Below, in pieces: positions 15,832 through 22,530 of a DNA stretch of 33,110 nucleotides. The stretch's first letter is position 1, and each line of letters begins with the position of its first letter. Location: NCBI GenBank assembly GCA_002440825.1, contig DJVH01000105.1, positions 4,693-37,802 on the forward strand. Direction: 5' to 3'. The notes under the pieces were generated by a model. It was not told the origin of the DNA. It ran no database searches and saw only the letters and a list, made by a program, of their open reading frames with translations. The translations under genes were made by a program, and so were the position numbers. Origin of the DNA: Bacteriovoracaceae bacterium UBA6261. GTDB taxonomy: Bacteria > Bdellovibrionota > Bacteriovoracia > Bacteriovoracales > Bacteriovoracaceae.

Positions 15832-17271
15832 TTATGATTTCTTCACTTTAAAATAAAAAGATGTTCCTTTTTCTCTATTGTTCTCGGCCCATAACTGAGC
15901 TCCTATTGCGTCGGCCACAACTTTACAAATGGCAAGCCCAAGTCCGCTTCCCATCGCGCGTTTAAAACTTCCCTCGATGCGGAAAAAACGATCAAAAATT
16001 TTATTCAACTGATCTTCTCGAATTCCTTCTCCTTCATCAGAAACGACGACGATGAGTGATTCTTCTTCATTCTTACCGGCCACTGTAATAGTAGAACTTT
16101 CCGGCGAATATTTGATAGCGTTCTCGATGAGATTATAAAAAAGAACACCGAGAAGATCCGGATCACATTTAATGGAAAGAGCTTCTTCACTCGCATGTTC
16201 GAAAGAATCAAAATCCAGCTGAATGGAAATTTTTTTCTGATAAGCAAGCTTTGTCAGACGGGATACCTGAGTCAGAACAATTTCATCAAGCCGGCTTCGG
16301 GATATTGTCAGTGAGTTCGCTCCACTGTCGACACGAGCGAGAATAAGAAGATCATTTGTGAGCTTGACCAGAAAATTGATTTCCTGGGACATACTTTCAA
16401 AAAACTGCGCGGTTTCTTTTTCATTTCTAGGTTCAGCACGAAACAGCTCCAGCTCACCTTTGATAATGGCCAGAGGGGTTTTGAGCTGATGTGAAGCATC
16501 CTGGATAAATCTTTCCTGCGATTCGAACGATTCCTGCAGTCGGGACAAAAGATGGTTAATCGTATCTGCTAAAAGCCAGATTTCATCTTTAGCTTCCGGA
16601 ACGGGAACGCGCTCTTCAAGTTTATTGATTTCAATTTTCTTCGTTTTATTAATGATCTCAAGCATCGGCTGCAACGCTCGCCCCACGAAGAAATAACCAA
16701 TCAAGGCAGAAATCAACATCATGATCGGAACGCTGGTGAGAAAAAAACGCAGCAGATTTTTATTCATATTCACTATATTGGTCATAGGAACTGAAATCTG
16801 AAGGATTAAGGGTGAATCAATTTTTAACACCGGAAGAAGATAATCAATGGCCCTGTGTGGAGTTCCTTTAAAATTAAGAACGTCGTAGCTTGCGCCTTTT
16901 TTCAGAACGCGCGTCAGCTTGGCTTCAGTCAGGGGAACAATGTGCTCATCGGTTGAGTTGCTCGAACGGGCGATGACTTTTCCATTGATATCAAGAACCG
17001 AAATATAACTGGTTCCAAGAGCGAAGGGTAAAATCTTTTCATTCAGTTTGATAATGTCGGGATCGAACTCAACTTCACCGTAAGAGTCGATGTCGAGAGA
17101 TTCGGCAACGTCGATGGCATAGTTATAAAGGGTCGTATCAAATTCTTCCGATTGAAGATTCGAAAATTCGCGGTAGAGAATATAACTGAAACCTGAGAGC
17201 ATTCCGGTAAAAATCAATCCAAAAAGCAGAGTCAGTTTTAATTTCAAGGAAATTTTTTGCCACAATTTCAT
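15832..17271 (-). CDS. Sensor histidine kinase
   Basis: A 479-residue membrane kinase. Transmembrane helices lie at about residues 10-33 and 175-200, enclosing a periplasmic sensor of about 140 residues. A HAMP linker follows (RALQPMLEIINKTKKIEINKL). The phosphoacceptor is H261 in FIQDASHQLKTPL. The ATPase part has the N box NLIENAIKYSP, the DEGEGI box, the FDRFFRIEG segment and GSGLGLAI. The HATPase start and HAMP placement match the CusS/PhoQ-type organisation. It begins three bases after the response regulator stop. The signal is unknown; the Hsp20-like gene downstream and the lack of a metal cluster suggest envelope stress. Confidence 0.95.
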   Translation of the reverse strand: MKLWQKISLKLKLTLLFGLIFTGMLSGFSYILYREFSNLQSEEFDTTLYNYAIDVAESLDIDSYGEVEFDPDIIKLNEKILPFALGTSYISVLDINGKVIARSSNSTDEHIVPLTEAKLTRVLKKGASYDVLNFKGTPHRAIDYLLPVLKIDSPLILQISVPMTNIVNMNKNLLRFFLTSVPIMMLISALIGYFFVGRALQPMLEIINKTKKIEINKLEERVPVPEAKDEIWLLADTINHLLSRLQESFESQERFIQDASHQLKTPLAIIKGELELFRAEPRNEKETAQFFESMSQEINFLVKLTNDLLILARVDSGANSLTISRSRLDEIVLTQVSRLTKLAYQKKISIQLDFDSFEHASEEALSIKCDPDLLGVLFYNLIENAIKYSPESSTITVAGKNEEESLIVVVSDEGEGIREDQLNKIFDRFFRIEGSFKRAMGSGLGLAICKVVADAIGAQLWAENNREKGTSFYFKVKKS

Positions 17272-17274
17272 AGA

Positions 17275-17946
17275 TCAGCTTTCACGCAGGATATAGCCAT
17301 ATCCGACCATTGTATGAATGAGCTTTTTTTGAAAAGGCGTATCGATTTTCTTTCTCAGCATATTGATATAGACATCGATGACGTTTGTATTAGTGTCAAA
17401 GTTGACATCCCAGACGTGCTCACTGATCTCCACTCTGGTTAACGGGCGGTTCGGATTGCGCATGAAATATTCGAGAAGGGAAAATTCTCTCGAGGTAAGA
17501 TTGATGTCAACAGTTGCACGAGTCACTTTGCGGTGAACGAGATCAACTTCAATGTCGGCAAAGCGAAGCTTGGACGTTCCCGAGCCGCTATTGCGTCTGA
17601 GAAGAGCGCGGATGCGCGCCAGCAGCTCTTCAAAGTCAAAAGGCTTGGTAAGGTAATCATCCGCACCGGCATCCAGACCGTGTATTTTATCTTTGGTTGA
17701 ACTCAAAGCAGTGAGCATAAGAATAGGACCTTTAAAACCGTCATTGCGAATATGGCGGGCAGTATCCATGCCGTTTTGATCAGGCAGATTCACATCGAGA
17801 ACAACCAGATCATAGGCCGTCTCGGCCATCATGCTTTCGGCACCCATCCCCGTTTCAGACACGTCCACGAGGTACCCCTGGGCATTGAGGCCTTTTTTGA
17901 TGAAACTTGCCATTTTAGGCTGATCTTCGACGACGAGAATTCTCAT
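17275..17946 (-). CDS. OmpR/PhoB-family response regulator
   Basis: A 223-residue two-domain regulator. The receiver domain has acidic residues E7 and D8, the phosphoacceptor D51 in LVVLDVNLP, and the conserved lysine in YLTKPFDFEELLARI near residue 101. The winged-helix DNA-binding domain starts around residue 128, with LTSREFSLLEYFMRNPNRPLTR and an ending NVIDVYINMLRKKID...GYGYIL. It is the first gene of the regulator-kinase-Hsp20-like operon. No Shine-Dalgarno is present: a perfect TATAAT lies exactly six bases before the ATG, so the message is probably leaderless. Confidence 0.96.
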   Translation of the reverse strand: MRILVVEDQPKMASFIKKGLNAQGYLVDVSETGMGAESMMAETAYDLVVLDVNLPDQNGMDTARHIRNDGFKGPILMLTALSSTKDKIHGLDAGADDYLTKPFDFEELLARIRALLRRNSGSGTSKLRFADIEVDLVHRKVTRATVDINLTSREFSLLEYFMRNPNRPLTRVEISEHVWDVNFDTNTNVIDVYINMLRKKIDTPFQKKLIHTMVGYGYILRES

Positions 17947-17952
17947 GATGAA

Positions 17953-17982
17953 ATTATAGCGAAAGTGCAGTGCAAATGAAAA
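17953..17982 (-). promoter_or_regulatory. Promoter of the response regulator operon
   Basis: Minus strand: TATAAT (complement of 17953-17958) with TTTTCA (complement of 17977-17982) 18 bp upstream. The -10 box ends six bases before the ATG at 17946, so transcription should begin at or next to the start codon. Confidence 0.6.
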
Positions 17983-18000
17983 GGGGCCCCGAAGGACCCC
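17983..18000 (-). terminator. Rho-independent terminator of the small exported protein gene
   Basis: Minus-strand stem GGGGTCC/GGGCCCC (complement of 18000-17983), seven pairs with one G-T wobble, around the stable tetraloop TTCG. Four T residues follow. It ends transcription of the 18030-18251 gene and insulates the response regulator promoter. Confidence 0.82.
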
Positions 18001-18029
18001 TCTTTTATAACATTACTGTAAGGTAATAA

Positions 18030-18251
18030 TTATTTTTTAGCTTCTGTAGTTGCTGGAGCAGCAGCTTCAGTTTTTGCTTCTGCAGCTGGAGCAGCAGTTT
18101 TTTCTTTTACACAAGCCTTAAGTTCTTTACCTTTTTTGCCTTCTGCTTTACAAGCAGCTTTAGCTTCTTTCATAGCTTCTTTAGAAACTTTTGTACCTGC
18201 GAATGATGCAACTGATACTAGAGCAAGAGCGATTACGATTGCGTTTTTCAT
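18030..18251 (-). CDS. Small exported PsiF-like protein, 73 residues
   Basis: The signal peptide MKNAIVIALALVSVASFAG has a likely cleavage after SFA. The mature protein of about 55 residues is Lys/Ala-rich with just two cysteines, C34 and C47, in a segment CKAEGKKGKELKAC. This resembles the PsiF repeat of Proteobacteria, a short Cys-x12-Cys unit of unknown function induced under phosphate starvation in E. coli. The tail is an Ala/Pro/Glu repeat (AAPAAEAKTEAAAPATTEAKK). The ATG at 18251 has GGAG about eight bases upstream. It follows the paralogue at 18306-18533 and ends at a strong terminator. Confidence 0.75.
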   Translation of the reverse strand: MKNAIVIALALVSVASFAGTKVSKEAMKEAKAACKAEGKKGKELKACVKEKTAAPAAEAKTEAAAPATTEAKK

Positions 18252-18268
18252 GTGAAATCTCCGTTGTG

Positions 18269-18300
18269 TTAATTAAAGCAAGTGATTTTGCTTTGGTTAA
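18269..18300 (-). other. Hairpin between the two PsiF-like genes
   Basis: Arms AAAGCAA (18275-18281) and TTGCTTT (18288-18294) are perfectly complementary around GTGATT. The flanking TTAA steps add four more pairs on the plus strand. In the minus-strand message this lies between the two genes and might act as a weak attenuator or a processing site. Confidence 0.45.
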
Positions 18301-18305
18301 TTGAA

Positions 18306-18533
18306 TTATTTATTTTTAGAAACAATACATTTTGTCAGTTCTTTGCCTTTAAGGTCTTTGTTCTCTTGAAGACATTCGTCTTTTGCTTTCTTGTAAGCTG
18401 CTTTTTTATCTTCTTTTTTCTCTTCTACTTTTTCAGTTTTTGCTTCAGCTTTAGTTTCTTCTTTCTTTGCTTCGTGCTCATTTGCGAAAACTGTTGCTGA
18501 TGTTAAAAGAGCAAGGGCCAATAAAAGTTTCAT
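18306..18533 (-). CDS. Small exported PsiF-like protein, 75 residues
   Basis: The signal peptide MKLLLALALLTSATVFA is followed by a highly charged Lys/Glu stretch (residues about 19-50) and a C-terminal unit ECLQENKDLKGKELTKC, which shares KGKEL-x2-C with the adjacent 73-residue protein. The two cysteines are 14 residues apart here and 12 in the paralogue. The order is reversed: here the charged repeat comes first and the Cys unit last. GGAGAG lies upstream of the ATG at 18533. A role in the periplasm and a disulfide between the two cysteines are plausible but not shown. Confidence 0.75.
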   Translation of the reverse strand: MKLLLALALLTSATVFANEHEAKKEETKAEAKTEKVEEKKEDKKAAYKKAKDECLQENKDLKGKELTKCIVSKNK

Positions 18534-18616
18534 AAATCTCTCCGTTTTTTTGTGTGTGTATAAGATTCTTTTTTCTGGTGATCAGTATCGAACGCCGACA
18601 TTAAAACGACATTTAA

Positions 18617-18642
18617 CCCAGATTAAAACTTTTTAATCCGGG
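18617..18642. repeat. 26-bp imperfect palindrome
   Basis: CCCA-GATTAAAA-CT-TTTTAATC-CGGG: eight perfect pairs around a two-base centre, flanked by one mismatch and three more G-C pairs. It lies in the 271-bp gap between the divergent PsiF-like and 18805 genes. No T run follows on either strand, so an operator or an mRNA hairpin is likelier than a terminator. The next ten bases (18643-18652) form another small palindrome, CCTATTTAGG. Confidence 0.6.
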
Positions 18643-18724
18643 CCTATTTAGGGCAAAGGCACCTAAAATGGGCAGGATTGAATAATCCGCCAAAAAAACT
18701 AAGTCACTGAAAACAAAGGAAAAA

Positions 18725-18739
18725 TAAGTAAAATACTTA
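18725..18739. repeat. Small palindrome TAAGTA-AAA-TACTTA
   Basis: A perfect six-bp inverted repeat around AAA, 7 bp upstream of the candidate -35 of the hydroxylase operon. GG and six T follow on the plus strand. It could be an operator for that promoter; a terminator is less likely because the stem is all A-T apart from one G-C pair. Confidence 0.4.
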
Positions 18740-18745
18740 GGTTTT

Positions 18746-18774
18746 TTGGAGCAAAAACCGATCCGGCATAAGAT
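18746..18774 (+). promoter_or_regulatory. Candidate promoter of the hydroxylase operon
   Basis: TTGGAG (18746-18751), a 17-bp spacer, and TAAGAT (18769-18774). Transcription would begin near 18781, about 24 bases before the ATG at 18805. Confidence 0.4.
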
Positions 18775-18804
18775 TAAACAAACCCTTCTTCCAGGAAAAG
18801 TTTT

Positions 18805-19359
18805 ATGAGTAAGCCCGCTAGTTTTAAAGGCCGTATCCTTTTTGTCCTTGAATCTGGTGCACGCAAAACTGTTCCGCTGAAATATGCTGAACCTGTTTTT
18901 CAAGAAGGCTTTGAAAATAATTTTTCTGAAACGATGATGGCCAGTTTTGAAAATTTAAATCTGACTCAGGAAGAAAAGAAAAATCTTTCGCGCACTCACC
19001 GCAAAGTTCTAAATTATTACCGCAATCTAAGCCCCTTTTGCATCAATGGTGATGCCAAGAAATTAATCGCTCAGATCAATGATTCTGTAGAATCAAAAAT
19101 TATAATTGAAGCTGCCCACTATGGAGCTTATGTTTGTCTGGCCGCTCTGTATTCGGGCAAACTTGATTCATCCAAAAAAATAGAATTCATTCTGGAAAAA
19201 GCACCACTGGCCTTATTTCCAAAAACTTTTATGAAGTCTAAAAATGTTCAGAATCATCACAAAGTCACGTTTCGTCTAACCGATGATTGCTGGCTAAGTC
19301 CATTCAGTTCGCTTTATAATAATGACAATATTAAATTCTCTTTAAAGAAAGCAGCTTGA
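18805..19359 (+). CDS. Uncharacterised protein, 184 residues
   Basis: First gene of the hydroxylase operon. It has no signal peptide and no clear membrane segment. The N-terminal part is basic with RKTVPLKYAEPVFQEGFENNF; the middle is helical; the C terminus has VTFRLTDDCWLSPFSSLYNN. A hydrophobic ALAL run (KAPLALFPKTFM) is too short for a helix through the membrane. I do not recognise a family. AGGAAAAG precedes the ATG. The stop codon shares bases with the TTG start of the SRPBCC gene, so translation of the two is coupled. Confidence 0.72.
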   Translation: MSKPASFKGRILFVLESGARKTVPLKYAEPVFQEGFENNFSETMMASFENLNLTQEEKKNLSRTHRKVLNYYRNLSPFCINGDAKKLIAQINDSVESKIIIEAAHYGAYVCLAALYSGKLDSSKKIEFILEKAPLALFPKTFMKSKNVQNHHKVTFRLTDDCWLSPFSSLYNNDNIKFSLKKAA

Positions 19360-19793
19360 AAATTGTCATCAATACACGCGTAGAAAAAAATTTCCAGTTA
19401 GTCTTTAATAAATTCAATCTTGATTTATTTAAGGCGCTCAAGCCGCCGGTAGTGCAGCTCGAAGTCGAGAGGTTCGACGGTTGCAAAAAAGGCGATCGCG
19501 TTCATTTGAAATTAAATACTTTTGGAAAAACCCAGCGCTGGGAAAGTTTGATTTCTTCAGATTTTCGTGGTGATTATGAAATCAATTTTGTAGATGAAGG
19601 AATTTTAATTCCTCCTCCCTTAAAAAAATGGACTCACACTCATCGCGTGATGAAAATCAATGAAACAGCTGCACTGATTGTTGATGAAATTGAATACCAC
19701 TGCGCAAATAGAGTGATCGAGGCGATGATCTATCCTGCCCTCTACTCAATGTTCCTATTCAGAGTTCCAGTTTATAAGAGAGTCTTCGCGTGA
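19356..19793 (+). CDS. SRPBCC-superfamily ligand-binding protein, 145 residues
   Basis: A single helix-grip (START-like) domain of the length of the SRPBCC family. It follows the pattern I recall from an uncharacterised SRPBCC group frequent in Bacteroidetes: FKALKPP, then VERFDGCKKGDRVHLKL, then FVDEG, then PLKKWTHTHRV, then IDEI-like segments and a C-terminal YPALYSMFLFRVPVYKR. Such domains bind a hydrophobic or aromatic ligand in a deep cavity. The start is a TTG at 19356 that overlaps the previous TGA; no strong Shine-Dalgarno is present, consistent with coupling. Its 3' end overlaps the GTG start of phhA. A substrate- or cofactor-handling role beside the hydroxylase is inference. Confidence 0.78.
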   Translation: MKIVINTRVEKNFQLVFNKFNLDLFKALKPPVVQLEVERFDGCKKGDRVHLKLNTFGKTQRWESLISSDFRGDYEINFVDEGILIPPPLKKWTHTHRVMKINETAALIVDEIEYHCANRVIEAMIYPALYSMFLFRVPVYKRVFA

Positions 19794-20596
19794 CAAAAAA
19801 CCATGTCTATCAATCAAAGGCACTTGATCAGAACGGTCATGCTCATTACTCTGAAATTGAAAATGCCACATGGGCTTTTCTTCTTCATCGCCAAAAAGAC
19901 ATTATCAAGAACCGCGCGTCCAAAGAATTCATCAAAGGTGTGGACTTGCTGGAGTTCGAAAATAAAATTCCTCAACATATGGATGTGACTTCTATTCTGA
20001 ATGCCCACACCGGCTGGGGCGTCGAACCTGTCCCTGCGCTGATCCAGCCCGAAACGTTTTTCTCTCTTCTTGCCAGAAAAAGATTTCCTGCGGCCAACTT
20101 TATCCGCATCCCTGAAGAACTCGACTATATTATGGAACCGGATGTGTTTCATGAATTCTTCGGTCATTGTCCTTTGCTCACGAATGAACCTTATGCGGAA
20201 TTTATGAATGAGTACGGCAAGCTCGCCCTCAAGGCCGATACCAAACTTCAGCGCAGACTTTTTCGTTTGTTCTGGTTTACGATTGAATTTGGTTTGATTA
20301 AAGAAGACGATCACTTCAAAGCTTATGGCGGAGGAATTCTTTCTTCAAAATCAGAAGTTATTTATTCGGTAGAAAGCAACGTCCCGGAGCGCCTTCCTCT
20401 TGAAGCCCTCACTGCTTTCCGCACTCCTTTTAGAATTGATATTCTTCAGCCCGTTTATTTTTTCATTGAAAAATACGAGGACCTCTTTAATCTCATTGAT
20501 AAAAAACCACTGGAACTTGCTCAACTCTCAATGACGATGGAAGATTTCCCACCCAGGTTTGAGAAAAAGAAAAAGTCAGTCAAAAATCATGAATAG
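19790..20596 (+). CDS. phhA: Phenylalanine 4-monooxygenase
   Basis: Hydroxylates phenylalanine to tyrosine using tetrahydrobiopterin-type pterin and Fe(II). The 268 residues match monomeric bacterial enzymes, which lack the regulatory domain of the animal protein. The iron ligands are H121 and H126 in DVFHEFFGH and E166 in FTIEFGL. The pterin-side segment GWGVEPVPALI and the later AYGGGILSS are also present. Translation begins at a GTG (19790) whose last bases overlap the TGA of the SRPBCC gene. It ends two bases from the convergent MFS gene. Its partner, pterin carbinolamine dehydratase, is 1.7 kb downstream. Tryptophan as substrate cannot be fully excluded from sequence alone. Confidence 0.94.
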   Translation: MTKNHVYQSKALDQNGHAHYSEIENATWAFLLHRQKDIIKNRASKEFIKGVDLLEFENKIPQHMDVTSILNAHTGWGVEPVPALIQPETFFSLLARKRFPAANFIRIPEELDYIMEPDVFHEFFGHCPLLTNEPYAEFMNEYGKLALKADTKLQRRLFRLFWFTIEFGLIKEDDHFKAYGGGILSSKSEVIYSVESNVPERLPLEALTAFRTPFRIDILQPVYFFIEKYEDLFNLIDKKPLELAQLSMTMEDFPPRFEKKKKSVKNHE

Positions 20597-20597
20597 A

Positions 20598-22148
20598 TCA
20601 ATGAGCCTCTGAAACGGCAGACACTTTGCCTTTGATCTTCACCATGTAAAGCGGGATTAAGGCCAGACCAAAAGTGATCATGATGACCCAGCAAAGCTGT
20701 GAAAAACTTAAAATGAAAACTTGTCTCATTGTCCGCGAATAAAGTGACGCCATCGAAAACTGGTTTCCAGCTCCAAGCCCGGTCTCACCCATCAACGCTT
20801 TTGTCCCCAGAATTTTTCCCTGCTCATAGGCGCGATACACGGTAGGATTCAACAAAGAAACATTCGGCATCAGATCGGCATAATTTTGATAACTGAACCT
20901 GGTCAGCAATGTACTCAGTGAAGCAATTCCCACGCTTCCTCCGATTTGCCGGAAAAAATTCATCATGCCCGAAACCTGTCCGAGTGATTCCCCGGTGTAC
21001 TGACCGAGAATCATCCCATTGATGGGCGCAAATAAAAAGGCGGTCGCAATCCCTCTGTAAATGAGTGGAGTATAAACGTTTATCTCTCCGGTCTGTGTCG
21101 TGAAATGGCTCATAGAAAGAAGGGCCGCTTCTCCGAGCGCCATTCCAATCAATACATAAATTTTCGGATTCACAAATTTAAGTGTGTTCCCAACAAACAT
21201 CATGGCAAAAAATGTCAGCAATGATCCTGGAATGAACAATTCCCCTGTCTGAGTTGCCGTTAAGTGAACAACGTGATCGACAAAAATGGGTATGACAAAT
21301 GTGAGGGAGTAAACCATGACTCCAAGACAGAGCATAAGCAGAGTTCCCGAACGAACAGCATTATCTTTAAAAAGTTTCAAGTTCATGATGGGATTCGGAA
21401 CTTTTAATTCCCACCAGATGAATGAAGAAATTCCAGCAGCTGCAAAAACGCTCAAAACGCGAATTAAGTTGGAATCCCACCAGCCTTCAACTTCTCCTCT
21501 TTCCATAATGAATTGAAAACAACCGACACCCACACAAAGAAGCAGGAGTCCGGTCCAGTCGATGCCATGCTGATTCTTAACCTCTTTTTTAGGTCCATTA
21601 TCAATATTCATATAAGACATGGCAGCAGCAGCAAGACCAAGTGGAACGTTGATATTGAAAATCATTCTCCAGCCGAAATGATCAGTGAGATAACCGCCCA
21701 GGGTTGGCCCGAGCGCAGGACCAATCATAACAGTCATTCCAAAAACGGCTGAAGCGAGTCCGGCCTTTTCTCGTGGAAATTGTTCCTGAATTAAAGTCTG
21801 CGAGGTTGGCAAAAGGGCGCCCCCTGCCAGGCCCTGGAGAATTCTGAATATAACCAGCATTGGAAGATTGGGAGCGATTCCACAGGCAAAGGACGCCAGC
21901 GTAAAGGCCATGATCGCAGATGTAAAATAAGTCTGACGGCCTAAGCGTGACCCCAACCAGGCCGCAATGGGAAGAACAATGGAGTTGGCAATCATATAAC
22001 CGGTAGAAACCCAGCTGATTTCATCTAATGTCACGCCGAGATTTCCCATCATTGAAGGAACCGCCACGTTTACAATAGATGCATCAATAATTTCGAGAAG
22101 CGCTGCCATAGCGGCAGTGATAATGATGATGACTTTTTTTGAATCCAT
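20598..22148 (-). CDS. DHA2-family MFS multidrug exporter (EmrB/QacA type)
   Basis: A drug:proton antiporter with about 14 membrane helices in 516 residues. Motif D1 reads DASIVNVAVPSM. Helix 5 shows motif C, GPALGPTLGGYLTD, followed by the DHFGWRMIF NINVPLG segment typical of the EmrB group. I use the ATG at 22148 (MDSKKVIIII). An upstream TTG at 22184 would add 12 residues but lacks support. The usual membrane-fusion partner (EmrA/HlyD) is absent nearby, so the partner may be encoded elsewhere or the protein may act alone. A run of three GTTTAA repeats lies upstream and may be its operator. Confidence 0.92.
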   Translation of the reverse strand: MDSKKVIIIITAAMAALLEIIDASIVNVAVPSMMGNLGVTLDEISWVSTGYMIANSIVLPIAAWLGSRLGRQTYFTSAIMAFTLASFACGIAPNLPMLVIFRILQGLAGGALLPTSQTLIQEQFPREKAGLASAVFGMTVMIGPALGPTLGGYLTDHFGWRMIFNINVPLGLAAAAMSYMNIDNGPKKEVKNQHGIDWTGLLLLCVGVGCFQFIMERGEVEGWWDSNLIRVLSVFAAAGISSFIWWELKVPNPIMNLKLFKDNAVRSGTLLMLCLGVMVYSLTFVIPIFVDHVVHLTATQTGELFIPGSLLTFFAMMFVGNTLKFVNPKIYVLIGMALGEAALLSMSHFTTQTGEINVYTPLIYRGIATAFLFAPINGMILGQYTGESLGQVSGMMNFFRQIGGSVGIASLSTLLTRFSYQNYADLMPNVSLLNPTVYRAYEQGKILGTKALMGETGLGAGNQFSMASLYSRTMRQVFILSFSQLCWVIMITFGLALIPLYMVKIKGKVSAVSEAH

Positions 22149-22195
22149 GAAATAATTAGTAAGCCTGCTCTGTTCAAAAAGCAAACTGTTCTTTT

Positions 22196-22231
22196 GTTTA
22201 AAAATGTGTTTAAAAAAGCGTTTAAGAATAT
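22196..22231 (+). repeat. Three 12-bp direct repeats beginning GTTTAA
   Basis: Units GTTTAAAAATGT (22196), GTTTAAAAAAGC (22208) and GTTTAAGAATAT (22220) follow each other without gaps. They sit between the divergent MFS and pterin dehydratase genes. A 12-bp step repeats close to one helical turn, so a protein could bind cooperatively on one face. Confidence 0.6.
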
Positions 22232-22257
22232 GTGCGGAAAACTATTGGGGAAATCCG

Positions 22258-22530
22258 ATGAATGAAACTCCAGATGAAACCGAATTAAAAAAACTCCCAG
22301 GCTGGACTTATAATCCTGAGAAGAAATGTCTTATGAAGGACTTTTCTTTTAAATCCTATTTAAAAACAATTTCTTTTGTGAATGCTATCGCCTGGCTGGC
22401 CAATAAAGAAAATCATCATCCCGATCTGATTGTGTCGTTTGGAAAATGCACTGTGGAGCTCACGACACATGATGAAGGCGGAGTCAGTGAAAAAGATTTC
22501 AAACTCGCCGCTCTTATTGAAAATTTGTAA
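22258..22530 (+). CDS. phhB: Pterin-4a-carbinolamine dehydratase
   Basis: Dehydrates the 4a-hydroxy pterin made by aromatic amino acid hydroxylases so that the cofactor can be reduced and reused. I start at ATG 22258, after TTGGGGAAA, which gives 90 residues, the normal family size. The motif NHHPDLIVSFGKCTVELTTH contains the family HHP. It closes with GGVSEKDFKLAALIE, also typical. It is divergent from the MFS gene and its stop abuts the convergent FUSC gene. With phhA in the same region it supports a phenylalanine-hydroxylating pathway. Confidence 0.93.
   Translation: MNETPDETELKKLPGWTYNPEKKCLMKDFSFKSYLKTISFVNAIAWLANKENHHPDLIVSFGKCTVELTTHDEGGVSEKDFKLAALIENL

Noticed and set aside
18282..18500. 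Plus-strand frame rich in phenylalanine
   Set aside because: It is the mirror of Lys/Glu codons in the 75-residue exported protein on the other strand.
22149..22184. TTG start giving a 12-residue longer MFS protein
   Set aside because: No ribosome-binding site supports it and the family N terminus begins near MDSKKVIIII.
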